Source: Arthrinium phaeospermum (Eukaryota; Ascomycota; Sordariomycetes; Amphisphaeriales; Apiosporaceae). Taken from it: a stretch of 64,000 nucleotides of DNA. The stretch covers positions 2,356,001 to 2,420,000 of the forward strand of contig QYRS01000001.1 in the NCBI GenBank assembly GCA_006503535.1. The letters are read 5' to 3'. Below, piece after piece: positions 42,522 through 54,148 of the stretch. The position numbers and the translations under genes are program-made. Within the stretch, counting starts at the first letter, position 1. The number at the start of each line of letters is the position of its first letter. The notes beneath the pieces were generated by a model. That model had not been told where the DNA came from. It saw only the letters and a program-made list of their open reading frames with translations, and did no database searches.

Positions 42522-43304
42522 ATGGCTACCTCGAGTAGAACCCGGCGTATCGCCAAAGAGCTGGCTGACATCAAAGCCGACACCACCAGCAAGATCACGG
42601 CCGAGTCCGCCGACTCCAGCGACCTGACGCACCTCAAGGCCGCTATCCCCGGCCCTCCTGGCACCCCATACGAAGGTGGCAGCTTCGTCGTCGACGTCCG
42701 CATCCCGACCGAGTACCCTTTCCGCCCGCCTTTGATGAAGTTCGACACCAAAGTTTGGCATCCCAACATCAGCAGTCAGACCGTAAGCCAGCTCTCTCGC
42801 CTGCCCCTCTCTGCAAGAAGCATCACCTGGCTAACCATTTGATAATGCGTATTATAGGGAGCTATCTGCCTCGACACACTCAGCACTGCGTGGTCGCCCG
42901 TCCTGACCATCAAGTCGTCCCTCCTCTCCCTCCAGTCGCTGCTCGAGAGCCCCGAACCGAAAGACCCTCAGGATGCCGAGGTCGCTCGCATGATGATGTC
43001 CGATCCCGATGGCTTCAATTACAAGGCTCACGAGTGGGCTGTATCACACGCCGGCGCCCCGCGGAATACCAAGTTCCAAGGCGTCCGGCCGCGAACCAAC
43101 CTGGCCACACAAGAGGTCGACGATGCCCAATACCACGGCTATAACAGGGAGTTGGTGAACCGCTTCGTCAGCATGGGCTTCGATGTCCCGCGTGTGGTCG
43201 AGGCTTTCCAGTTCGTCGGCATTGATAAGAACAATGGCGATGACTACATCCTCGAGGAAGCATATATGGGTGACGTTACAGCGCGACTGCTGGGTGAGCC
43301 GTAG
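42522..43304 (+). CDS. UBC1: Ubiquitin-conjugating enzyme E2 with UBA domain (UBC1/UBE2K type)
   Basis: Two exons, 42522-42782 and 42858-43304 (235 residues). The E2 fold (about 1-150) shows '[11 protein letters not shown]', '[46 protein letters not shown]', then the catalytic cysteine in '[29 protein letters not shown]' just after the intron. The C-terminal UBA domain ('[54 protein letters not shown]') is what separates the UBC1/UBE2K class from other E2s. This E2 takes ubiquitin from E1 and, in yeast Ubc1, extends Lys48-linked chains for proteasomal turnover, for example with the APC/C. The UBA domain binds ubiquitin. The ATG sits in a good context (agcATGgct). Confidence 0.95.
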
Positions 43305-46267
43305 ATCGACCTGGTTTGGCAAGAGAAGACATGGGCGATGGCAAATATCGGCGTTTACGGCGTTCCCCCGGGCATTATATTAGGTGGGACAGTTGTACTT
43401 TGCAGGATTGTTACAATCCGGAAATGAAGGTTTTATTTTATTTTTCGCATTGCCCTTCTTGGATAATTCCATACTCCAGTGATTCAATTTCGGTATATGC
43501 ATTATTCGTTATGTCCGCGGGCCGATCAAACAAGCAAAGGCAGTCGAGGAGCGGCCGATATCGTGCCTGTTATCTTCGAAATTATACAAGATATGCCGAG
43601 GCTCGGTCTTGGGCCATTTAAGAAGATATGTTGCATATTGTATAATCGAGGTAAGCTTATATGGTGTTTTGGGAGCGCGAGCTGATCATCAGCGTAGCGA
43701 AGTCAGCCAAGGTACCACTTGCAGTTAGTCGGCGCGTCCATGGCTCCTCTCTGGACGAGCTCTATTGCCGGGACATCTTGCATCAGAGCAGTATTTGGCC
43801 TAGCCGTAAGAGAATGGCAAGCATGTGAATGTGAGAAATTGGTTCTGCGAGCGAGGTGATGGTTGCCCAGAAAGACACGCAATGAAAGAGCATGTAAGCA
43901 TTTACTCAACATGGAACTGAGGAAACCGTTCGTAACTGTGCGCTATCGGGTACTGGATGTTACAGCAATGCGTGCTCATGGGCTCGCTGTCGTTGGAATA
44001 TCATAGGAGCATCCGCACAGCGTCGACCCAGGAGAACAGGAGAAGTATGACATGTCCTACCTCCTGTAGGTTGTAGGGACGGTCCCTGGCGATGCAAGAG
44101 ATACATGCCGAAAGAAGGGGGAAGTTGGTTCGGGGTGAGCGACCACCTGGCCACAATGCTGTCAGGCACGGAAGCCATTCGAGTAGCCCGCCAACTACAT
44201 GGCAGAAAGCAAGGTGACATGTCGTAGTATACCTACGAGTCTGCCAGTTCTTGAGGTTTTGGATCAACGAAATGTACTGAGCGAGTTCTCCATACATATC
44301 CCATTTGGCCTGATGAAGGTAAAGTAGGTACATACGCATATCCCATAGCCCAGGGTTCGAACACGGCCCGCCATGATGCAGGGGACGACGAGACTGTTGC
44401 TTGTCAGTTCCTGGATTTACTCAGGTTCCCGCAGTCAGGGCTAAACGGGCTCCAATCGGTATTGGATGGGCCAGGTATAAATAGGGACGAACAGCTGGGG
44501 AAAGTGCAGCTCCTCATATCACATTGAGTGTATTCTTTTGCAGACTAGTTGTTCTAGGATATTGTCGCCTGCATCCGCGGAGTGACGTAGTGGAGCATGG
44601 CGCGTGGGGGGCTACGGTAGCGGCGGACACCATTTCAGGCAGGCCGTGCTACTTCAGGGAATTACTGAGATCGCAGCGGTGACCCGGCGTCAAGGCTGGC
44701 ATGTTCCTGAGCGATCGCAGGTGGACCCATGGCAAAAATGTCCTCAATGTATGAGCCTATGTGGGCGAAGATAGAGAAGCATTATGCCCAATATGCTGCT
44801 GCTACTGCTGAGGGAATCAGTCACGCCGCAGCGGGACTTCATTCATCACGTCGTCAGGGCGCGCTCCACGATGGAGCGGGAATGGGCCCGACAGACTCAG
44901 ACTCTCCGGGCCCGCATCAGTGAAAGCCAAGTCTGCCGGACCGATGTCAAGTTGGGGTTCCGAGGGCAAGTTCTGGAAGAAAGCCGCAGACGAAGAACAT
45001 AATTCATCATGGCTAGAAAAGCGAATTGGCGAGTATGTAGGTATGATAAGAACGCGCCGACGGTCTGCCCTATCTCCGGCCCGTAGGTGTGCGGGCCCTA
45101 TCAATGTCACTCTCTTCTTGGCGGGTTGAAAAGGGTCACGATCCAAACAACGGTTCACTGCGCGGTGGGTTGTCGTCGTATTTTGAGCGGAACGGACCGT
45201 GGGGATTCGAAAAAGGGTCGACAATGACGATATCGCGCGTCGCAAGGACGGTGTAGTTCTTGCATCATCAGAAGCAGAAAACGAAAGTTTGAAATAGACT
45301 ACATGTACGATAGGTTTCGTCGACACTCATCACATCCAAATTGAAACATGACACCGTGCCTTGGAGGGGGATTTGAGCCTCTTCTTTTCGCACTTGAGTT
45401 GGGCCAAAACTGCGACGAACCATGGCGATTAGGTTCCGTTCCTACCTGTGCTACCGTGCGCTATTCTGGACCTCGATGCCATGTGGGATTTAAGAAGTCG
45501 GCCGTCCAACGTGCCAAACCAATCGGGGAATTGCACTGGGAATTAGAAACTCCGACATCAGCCAAGCAGAAGCCAAGTAGGGCCAAGCAGGGCCAAGCCT
45601 GGAAACCAGGAGGGTTTAGTCCGAGCAAGACGCGACGGCGAAATGAGAGAAAAGTGCAGGGCCAGGCAATTAAGTCATCGCGATCGTCTTGTCGTTTCGC
45701 AGGTTCCGGACCGTGGGACCCCTGGCCCGGCAGAGTCTGGGGGCGTGTTTGGAGTGGGTGCGCACACAGTGGGCTGACACGGGGCTTGGCGCGCACACCG
45801 GGCAGGCTTCAAGCTTGAGGGCGATGACATCACTGTCCAAACATTTTCCCAAAAGGATCGCAAGTGGATGCATCATTCATGGGCCCCGAGTCGATCGCCC
45901 TCTACTCATCAACATCATGTCGTCCATCTAACACTCAGTTACTTTTTCCTACTTGTACGGATAATACCGTTTTCTGCAGCCCTTGATACCTCCTCCATAC
46001 TTTCTTTTTTTTCCTCTCCTGTCCATGTCCAATCGCTATCGCGATTTACACGTCGTCTCGTCTTGATTCACCCATTGAAATTTAGCGTGGCGTAATTCCG
46101 GCCAGGTTTTCGGTGTTAATCCCCGAGGGTCTTATTACCCATTTTGCATCGGAAGCAGCGACCGTAATCCATCAAAGGAATTTCCCATTCTTGCAGCCCA
46201 TTGGACATAGAAGAGATACGAATTGGCAAAGGAATGAGCCGTGGTTTCCTGGCCAAACGCGACAACA
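43305..46267. other. Long gene-poor region
   Basis: About 3 kb without a gene I can support. A 65-codon ATG frame at 44729-44923 and an overlapping helical frame at 44784-45002 might be pieces of a small spliced gene, but no consistent exon model emerged. A 156-codon frame at 45348-45818 is basic and low-complexity, with short GCCAAGCAG-like repeats near 45558-45600. A tRNA-like ggttcgaa near 44351 does not fold as a tRNA. The stretch 45900-46260 is probably 5' UTR and promoter of the next gene. Confidence 0.5.
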
Positions 46268-47829
46268 ATGGCTCATGACGACGAGAAACCGATGGTGGCG
46301 CCATCTACCAGTAACACCACTACAGAGGCCGCGCAGGAGAGTCACCAGATGACGGATCGCACGAATCCGCATATGTCCTCCCACGCTGCCGATACAGCTG
46401 CAGAGATAGAAGCGGCCGATAGCAACCAACGATCCCGCAGCCTGCCGAATGCTGCCGCGGCAGATGCCGCCACCCACGACGACAAGGGCCGCCCAGCTGT
46501 ACCGCCCATGACCCATCATAACTCCGACCGACAGCAGCGACCCAGCGCGTACAATGCCGCCAACCCGTCCGACATGTCTGGCGGAAGTGGATATGGAAGC
46601 AGGAAAAAGGTCCGTCAGAGTGAGGAATTCGACCGGCGATACGACGGGCCTTTCGCCAGGCAGAGTCTGCACTATGCACGAAGGCAGTCGACGCAGATGG
46701 CACGAGACGGACGGCAGTCGTCGCAATTGCCCCGAGATGAGAGCGGTCGCACCACATCTTTGCCCAACGTTACTAGGCCAGCAGCAACAGCTGATTCGGG
46801 TCCCAACGTCGCGGCAGCCGCAGGACTGGTCCAGGACCCGGAAGCGGCAAGAGCAGGCGTGCCTCCTCCCATCGAGCTTGAGCCCCCGCGCCTGGGCTAC
46901 ACGATCCGAACGACGAAGCGCATCGTTTTCATCGCCATCTTCTGGACCATCATCGTCTTCGACAGCGTCGTCATGCCCATTGGTCTTTACTTCGGTCTTT
47001 GGTATGGCGTCGGGCCTGGTAACCCGGACGACCAGCGCCTCAGTGCCAACGCCGTTTTCTCTATCGTGACGGCGGCCATTGGCGGTGCTAGTATCCTCGA
47101 GTACTTTGTTCGCTTCTGGCGGCTATACCGCAAGGACAGTACTTGCGCTGTCCTGGGTGCGCGTCGCTGGTACCTGGATTGGTTCCATTGGTGGTTCAGT
47201 TTCGCCTGGATCGTTGTCATGATCGAACTCATCATGTAAGTCACTGCGTTATCCTCACTTCCTGTTCTATCATCTTGCTAACATGCATGCTCAGTGGTTC
47301 CATTGCCGACGATTCTCGTTATATTCGCCTCTTGTCCATGCCGCCAGCGACCATGTGTTTTGTCTTCGGCACCGTCCTTATCATCATGGACGTGATGCAT
47401 TACTTCGCCATTCCCGCCCCCGTGCGTATTTCCTCGATCCCCAAGGGGTCGCAGCTGCGCCCGGGTATCTACCCGTTGATTGAGGATATCTGCGCCGTCG
47501 ATGGCTCGGGAGGCACCGAGTTCCGCGCGGCCCTGGCCAAGCGCTACGCCGCTTCGCACGTCTTCCGCGCCATGCTGCGCCGGCTGGGGGCTTTCTGGGC
47601 CTTTGGCGCCGAGGGCTGCGCTGTGCTCACCACGGCTCTCGTGTTCGGCCTGTACAACCACGACATCGGTTACGCTATCGGCTGGTCCATGCCCTTCGTC
47701 TGGGCCGGTATCTGGGCCGCATGCACCATCTTCTACGTCCAGCACGAGCTCAAGAAGGAAGAGCGGCTGTGGGCTGAGGAGGTCGGCAAGGCGAGGACCG
47801 AGGGCAGCCTTGACCCCAGTGCTCCTTAA
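46268..47829 (+). CDS. Multi-pass membrane protein, function unknown
   Basis: Two exons, 46268-47235 and 47295-47829 (500 residues). The start is the ATG at 46268; an upstream in-frame GTG is ignored. The first ~210 residues are hydrophilic, rich in Ala, Ser, Gln, Arg and Asp, and probably disordered and cytosolic. Then come about seven hydrophobic helices: 'RIVFIAIFWTIIVFDSVVMPIGLYFGLWYG', 'AVFSIVTAAIGGASILEYFVRFW', 'WFHWWFSFAWIVVMIELIIGSI' (across the intron), 'PATMCFVFGTVLIIMDVMHYFA', 'RRLGAFWAFGAEGCAVLTTALVFGLYN', and 'GYAIGWSMPFVWAGIWAACTIFYVQHEL'. A charged C terminus follows. I do not recognise a transporter or receptor signature. The pattern is typical of conserved Pezizomycotina membrane proteins of unknown role. 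Confidence 0.82.
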
Positions 47830-48736
47830 TCCTTAACCTTTTCTTTGTATGATTGGATGCCGAAACAGAATATAGAATACAATGGCGGAGATGAGACGAA
47901 AGACACATTGAAATACTCAGGGATAGTAGCTTCTGGATATTATGGATGTAAGAATTACAGTACTCAGGGTTTGTACAGGAAGTTCTGGAGAGAAGCATAT
48001 ATGCATGGGATATACCACGGGTGCCAGTACACTAAAGGCGTTCATATTGAAACTACAAGCAAATTTTCGCATATTGGTCTGATATATCAAGCGTGATACT
48101 CCGGTGGTTCGTAACCATAACCCTTGTTCTCTATGTGCTCAGCCAAAGCACCAATTGCATTATGTCAAAGACGGATCGCCTTGAGGGCACAGGCTCGGAG
48201 TGCAATAGGGACAAATATCTCACTCTTGTTTGCAAAGCTCCCATCAGCGCGTTATCATATCCAATCCCAACCGAGACTCTTCCTCTTGGGTGCCCATAAA
48301 GATGCTCCCCGACCTAGTGATTGCTCCTTGGTCAGACCAAGCCTTTCGCGCTTGCTCACCTCAGTGATTGCTTTTGCTCCAGTAGGGGGTTCAAAGAGAT
48401 GCCTATACTACTGAGTATGAAAAGCACAAGGAACCCCATCTGACGCGGAGAACGCACATGCCGCATAAGTGTAAGGTTTCAGACGATGCCATGGATGCTG
48501 AAGATTTCGATTAGGGTGATTACAGAGTCTAGCAACATGGGCATCAGCTGCTGGTGTGTATAATAGCAGGGTGACTTGTGTGTTGGTAATATTTGTCACA
48601 ATGTAGCTCTATATCTAGTTTCATACACAATTCTTAGAACTCAAGCTTCTTATAAACTGAATGGTAGTATCTGGGGGTGCCACCAGTCTGGGCGTTCATC
48701 TTGTCGTTCACCCCTACGTCTTCCGTGTTTCCCATT
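47830..48736. other. Convergent intergenic region
   Basis: About 900 bases of AT-rich sequence between two 3' ends. Short frames only. Confidence 0.5.
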
Positions 48737-51538
48737 TTAGCCCCCCGGCCCAGCATTCCGTTCCATATGCTTAGCCGACTGGACCCAGTCAGACCAGTTC
48801 ATGTCGTGATCCAGGTCCATCCCGGTGTCCCCGGGACTCCCGTCCAGATTGGCAAACACATCGGTATAGGGGTCCATATCCGCCCATAGCCACGACGGAC
48901 TAAATGCATGGGGGTCATGACCCTGAACCGGATTCATGGCAAAATCAGAGGTTTGCCCGCTTGGCATCGACGATGGCACTGCGAACGCGACATGGTTGGG
49001 GTTGAGAATGGATTGTGAAGTCATATCAGCTTGGTTGGGATCAGGGTAGGTGGCTTGTGTTGTGATGCTGCGATTGGGATCTGTGAATCCTGTGCCACCG
49101 CCCAGGCTCGAGATCAGGTCTTGCGAGGTCAAGTTTTCTGCAGGCGTCCCTGCTATATCACCAGCATGAGTATCGCCCCCTTGTGTGGGATATCTGGAGC
49201 TTGTCGTCTGCCGCTGAGTCCCTGTGTCGGGTGGCGTGGCCAGAGTCTGGCGCCAAAGCTGGCGGAAGGCGTCAACAGCGTCGACACCAGATGGACAAGA
49301 CCCGGAACTTGCGGGCACATGCGACCCCTTCATGTATTCCTCCTCAAGGGCCATGACTGCCGACGGGTGCCCCCGAAGCCGCTCCAGCTCCGCCGCGCGA
49401 TGCTTCCGCGCCTTAGCCAGCAGTTTCTTCAGGGGCAGACTGATCTCCTTGTTCTTGTCCATCTTGAACGCATTGACCGGGATGAGCCATTTACTGTGCA
49501 GAGCCACCCAGGCGCGCTCCACTAGCGGTGACCACGCACGCCGCGATATCTCCAGTAGCAGGTAGACGACAGATTGCCAATGAGTATAGGTCTGGAATAT
49601 CCAACGATAGGGAACAAAGGCAGTGTTTTCGTTCATTGAGTGATTGTACTCGGCCACCTCGATCGCCGCCACAAAGAGCGAGGTGCGAATATCATCTGAA
49701 AAGGAGTCGGTCGAAGAGGAGAGCAGCGTTGGTACGAAGACAACAAGCTTCAGTTTTGCCATGACAAGCCGCGTGATGTTGATGCCGACTTCGCTAACGA
49801 CCTCGCCGACCTGGGCGACATGTTGAAAGCACTCTCGATGAAGTTTCTCGTACATTTCGTCCAAGAGTCGGCTGAGGTGATCATAGTCCGGTGTCCCGTC
49901 CTTCATCTCGAGGAACATCAACTTTCTCGTTGTGATGCAGTACTCGATGGAGACAAACGCACCCGTGGTATCAGTGACGCCCACACGGGCTTTGGGAGGC
50001 TCTTTCATGCTTGGGTCGATATCGGTATCGTTGATGTTCAGGGGTATCTTCGTATCAAAGCTGTCGGTCCCGATAGTGAGGTCTGTCCCTTGATCCTCCG
50101 AGGACCTCATGTCGAGCATGTAGAGCGCCCACCAGGCCCTGCGCCGTATCTCGATCTCATAGGGGCTTAGACTCGGGAAGTGGGACCCATCGCGGTGTAG
50201 ACCGATCGATTGGGCCATCCGGATGACAATGCCGACCATCATCCAGATGTAGCGCGGGCTATCGTGCCGGCGGGCGAGGCAGAGGAAGGCTATGAAAGCT
50301 TGAACTAGAGTTATGTTGGGTGCGTTCAGAAAGTCGGCTCTTGCAACGGCACTTTCGAAACCCACTCGAAACCGGTGATTGAGGTCGGATCTGGAGGCAC
50401 CAAAATTCGCTTTGACCTGTTGTGAAAATCAGCAACGGGTCCAAGTGAACGTACATGAGGTAGACACCAGAATGATGCGTTAGGAGATTTACATACGTCA
50501 TCCTCTTCCATGGACGTTATTGCGGCATAGTATACGGCAAATAGTAAAGCTTCGTTAGAGGGCGTTAAGCTGGCGGTGCCTTTAGAACGCATCTCTCGAG
50601 ACAACTTGACGACAGTTGGCATATGGACGGCTTGTGCCATATAATTGACATTGTTCGAGTATATATCAAGCAGGTACGAGACCTGCGATGGAAGAGGGTG
50701 ATGGTCAGAGCTGGAATAAGGAGAGGCGCCAATGTTATGGCCGAAAATGAATGCGTTGCGATCTGATGGCGTCCTCTGGAGTTCGTCAGTTGATTGGCTA
50801 TTTTCAGGGGACATTTCGTCTTCGGAGCTTGACTCCTCGTCTGGAGGATGGGTAGTGTCCATCCTCAGCGCGGTGAGCTGCAATAGGCCGTCAGAATCAA
50901 ACAGCATCTCCTAAAATGGGGTAAACAAGGGGTGGGTTAACCTCGTCATTGATTTTGGACCAGAAGTCACTGCTGATGTAGCGACTGCCGGCGTCCTGGA
51001 TGACCAGTCTCCCAGATTGCCTTGTGGCATTTGGGCCTGATTGAGCCGAAGGCGAGTCTCCCCAGTTCTCTGCTTCCCTACGCGCCGCGCTCCCCGTAGA
51101 GTTGGCCGACGGGGAGTCCGAGCTGGCAGCAGGAAGAGCCGCCTGTGCCTGCTCCAGTTGGCTGCTCAGGTCCTTTACCAGGCTTTCCAGCTTCTGTAAC
51201 CGCTCTGTAACCTGGACAGCAGCAGCACCGCCATCATGAGGGTGAGATGACAACTGCTGCTGCTGCTTTGTCTCATTGGATGATGACAAAGCAGCGAGGT
51301 TGGCGCGGTCCAGGCGGCGGGCCCACCTCGGCGGGCGATCGGCCGAGGGGAGGACGCAAGGAATATTGGCGCGGCGGCAATTGGAGCACGGGGAAAGCTT
51401 GTCGCACCGTACTTTGCGGGAACGGCAGACGACGCAGCTGCGTGACTTGGTGGTGGCCGATGCGGGCGCTGGTGCGTCCCTCGCGCTTTTCTCGGACCCG
51501 GGGGCCGACGAATCGGCGGCGGGGGGCACTTGCGACAT
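48737..51538 (-). CDS. Zn2Cys6 transcription factor with fungal_trans domain
   Basis: Three exons on the minus strand: 51538-50942, 50910-50497, 50416-48737; 896 residues. The zinc cluster is 'CVVCRSRKVRCDKLSPCSNCRRANIPC' (C-x2-C-x6-C-x5-C-x2-C-x6-C, residues about 35-61), followed by a linker and a coiled-coil heptad segment 'VTERLQKLESLVKDLSSQLEQAQ'. The fungal-specific middle homology region includes 'YLLDIYSNNVNYMAQAVHMPTVVKL', 'ALLFAVYYAAITSM', 'LVQAFIAFLCLARRHDSPRYIWMMVGIVIRMAQSIGLHRDG' and 'PYEIEIRRRAWWALYMLDMRSSEDQG'. The C terminus is a Gln/Ser/Pro/Asp-rich probable activation region. Intron 1 would be only 31 nt, which is unusual. The gene is divergent from a reductase gene 666 bases away, a plausible regulator-target pair. 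The actual ligand or target is unknown. Confidence 0.88.
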
Positions 51539-52204
51539 GCTGCGATCGAATCAAAGGTGGCAGAGGCCTCGGAGGATCTGGGGATCGTCCCACACTGTGC
51601 CGTTCAAGTGGAACCCTCGTATAACCAATGAGAATTCGGTATGTACAGTTCGTCAACACATGGTGATATTAAGCGAGTGCATGCCGAAGTTGCTATTGTC
51701 GCTGCTATCTTGGCAAGGACGTGGTGTAGGAGGTAGTCAGCATAGCGCAATAACTGGGGTGTCGCCTGAAGCCGGGAAAGAACGCCATACCGGTTCCAGC
51801 TAGTGGCTGGTGTGAGGGAATGTTGTGGCGTATCCCAGCTGCCAGCTACCCCAGCTGAGGTCATGTGGCGGCGACAGAAGCGAATCCACCCCGAAAAGGG
51901 ACGCGAGAAATGGCCGAGACTTCAGGCAGTCGATTGCAACAAAGAACATGACGCGAATTTCTGGTCATAAGCTTACGTCGACACTCGAGGAACCCAACAT
52001 ATATATTGGGACTGTATCAAACTCATGATGATAGGAATAATGCAGCACACCCATCATTACACAAGAGCTAAAAACAACCTGCTTCATTCGACTTGCTAAT
52101 ACCAGTGACTACCTCCACGTTGCGTGCTTGTCTATCTCCCAACCCGCCATCTTACCTACCTTTATATCAGTGTGTGTATACAGCAGTCTTCGCCTACATA
52201 AATC
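51539..52204. other. Divergent regulator/reductase promoter region
   Basis: 666 bases between the start codons of the Zn2Cys6 gene and the NAD(P)-binding gene. No inverted CGG pair of clear quality was picked out by eye; a systematic scan is needed. Confidence 0.45.
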
Positions 52205-52942
52205 ATGAGCAGCGAAACGAAGACAGTCGCCTTCTTCGGCGCCAGCGGCGGAACGGGCCTCTCAGCGCTGAAGTACACCCTCAAAGCAGGCCACCAGTGC
52301 ATCGCCCTCTGCCGCTACCCGGCCAAGCTGACCTCCATCTTCCCGCCCGCGACCACGCCGAACCTGCGCGTGGTGGAGGGCAACGCCAAGAACGCGTCCG
52401 ATGTCGCCAAGTGCCTGCTCAAAGCCGACGGGTCATCGCTGGTGGACGAGATCGTCTTCACCGTCGGCGGCAAGCCGATCCTGCACAAGCTGACCATCGA
52501 CGACCCCTCGGTGTGCCGAACCGCCATGGCCTGCGTGCTCGAGGCGATCGCGGACCTGCGCGCGAGCAAGAACGCGACGGGCCGCCCGCACATTGTCGTG
52601 TGCAGCACCACGGGGGTGTCCAAGCACGGCCGCGACTACCCGCTGGCGCTGTACCCCGTCTACGGGTGGATGCTCAAGGTGCCGCACATCGACAAGGAGG
52701 CTATGGAGGAGTCCCTGAGAAACAGCGGCGAAGCCTACACCATCGTGCGGCCCAGTCTGCTGTCGGACGGCGAGACCGACAAGCCCATCCGTGTCGGCGT
52801 CGAGGATTACAAAGAGGGGAGATTGTCCGAGGCCATCGGGTACTTCATCTCGAGGGAGGACACGGGGAAGTGGATTGCGCAAAACCTTCTGCTGCAGAGG
52901 AATGCCGACTATGTGAACAAGGCCGTTATGATTACCTACTGA
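52205..52942 (+). CDS. NAD(P)-binding atypical SDR (NmrA-like reductase)
   Basis: Intronless, 245 residues. An N-terminal Rossmann motif 'TVAFFGASGGTGLSALKYTLKAGHQCIALCRYPAKL' (GxxGxxG) is followed by 'NLRVVEGNAKNASDVAKCL', the usual strand and acidic position of NAD(P)-binding NmrA-type and atypical SDR proteins. Then come 'EIVFTVGG', 'HIVVCSTTGVSKHGRDYP', 'VPHIDKEAMEESLRNSGEAYTIVRPSLLSDG' and a C-terminal helix. There is no classical YxxxK; the HIDKEAMEESL helix takes the place used in this superfamily for substrate or partner contacts. It may be a reductase or a redox-sensing binding protein. It is divergent from the zinc-cluster regulator, which could control it. No signal peptide. Confidence 0.82.
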   Translation: MSSETKTVAFFGASGGTGLSALKYTLKAGHQCIALCRYPAKLTSIFPPATTPNLRVVEGNAKNASDVAKCLLKADGSSLVDEIVFTVGGKPILHKLTIDDPSVCRTAMACVLEAIADLRASKNATGRPHIVVCSTTGVSKHGRDYPLALYPVYGWMLKVPHIDKEAMEESLRNSGEAYTIVRPSLLSDGETDKPIRVGVEDYKEGRLSEAIGYFISREDTGKWIAQNLLLQRNADYVNKAVMITY

Positions 52943-54148
52943 GATCGGGGTTCTGGGTGGACAGGGGAATATGATTGACATGGCGTTTTGGTTTGAAGAG
53001 ATCGGTTGCGCAAGCTGTTGGTTGGGTTAGCGCAAATTTGGGGCGGGGGTCGGCGCTGAGGGGCTGGCACTGAGCTGCTAAAGCCCCCTATTCTTGGTTT
53101 CAGCGTCCGCTCATCAAGTTTTTGTTATTTTGGCCAGCAATACTCATGATAGAATGTACACTTACTCATTTTTCATCACTCAACTTCATCTTGGTTTTTT
53201 CTAAAATGTTCAATTCCATGCTAGCATCGAACCACGCTTGCATATTCAGGCATGGTGACCGTTGAAGATTCAGCCACACGATTGGGCTTGTCGGGCCAAT
53301 GGGAGTCCGACCTTGTTTCTACACTTCTGCAACCGCGCGCATGGATGCTGCTGACGGCCACATGAACCTGTCTCGGATGCGCATATCGCAACATCAACAG
53401 CTGTCAAATGCAGCATCGTTCCACGGTCAAGCCGCCTTCGTCCTGGTATAACATCTGGTTTGGGTAGCAACTTGTATCCGTGAAGTCGCATATGTTTGAC
53501 TTTAGGTAGAAACTGACTAGCCAGTACCCCCAGAAGTGACATCAAATAGACACCGGAATAACCAGGCTAATCGCCCGTGCTTAAAGCACACTCGAATGGA
53601 ATAATCAGTAGCAATAAACAACCGAGGTATATAGTATTCTATTACGCGAGTGTAATAATTACTCGATTGCTCGTATATACGATTATTGTATTAATTGCCA
53701 GGCGGCGGGGGAAGCCTGGCTGTTTGGTTAGTCCGGTGTCTTGTTGATGTCCCTACTGGTACCCCTACCACCTCCCATGCCGCATCCCCTGAAGCATGCA
53801 TGAGACACCTTCATGCAGGTCAAGCACACGACCCCAGATTGGTAACGAAACGGCCATCACTGCGGCCAACGCTGGCGGCTGAGACTATGTTGGTTCGGTT
53901 GCTATTGCGCCACAACTCTTGGGGATGAGGGGAAGCAGAAACCATTTCACTCACAAAGGATGCCTCCCTTCAGCAATATCAAGAGCTCGCTCTCCTAGAT
54001 AGTTATAGCAAATCCTCACATCGCCAGTCTGCATGCCATTACAAGTGGTCTATTACCCTCCCTACGTACAATACGAGCAAAGACATTTAACTCCAACTTC
54101 CTTGCTGCGTTTCCTTGGTCCCATTGTAATTGATCACATTCGCTCGCA
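52943..54148. other. Intergenic region, no supported gene
   Basis: About 1.2 kb between two co-oriented genes, with an AT-rich patch around 53580-53700. Nothing else recognised. Confidence 0.5.

Noticed and set aside
44345..44370. tRNA-like ggttcgaac
   Set aside because: The flanking bases do not form a T stem and no other arms are found.
44729..45129. Possible small spliced gene (MAKMSSMYEPMWAKIEKHYAQ... and neighbouring helical frames)
   Set aside because: Pieces look protein-like, but no donor/acceptor pair joins them in a consistent phase.
45348..45818. 156-codon plus-strand frame with an ATG
   Set aside because: Low-complexity, basic, repeat-derived (GCCAAGCAG-like) sequence with no domain; coding status not supportable.
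53640..53690. Small inverted repeat CGAGT...ACTCG in an AT-rich patch
   Set aside because: The 5-bp stem is too short to distinguish from chance.
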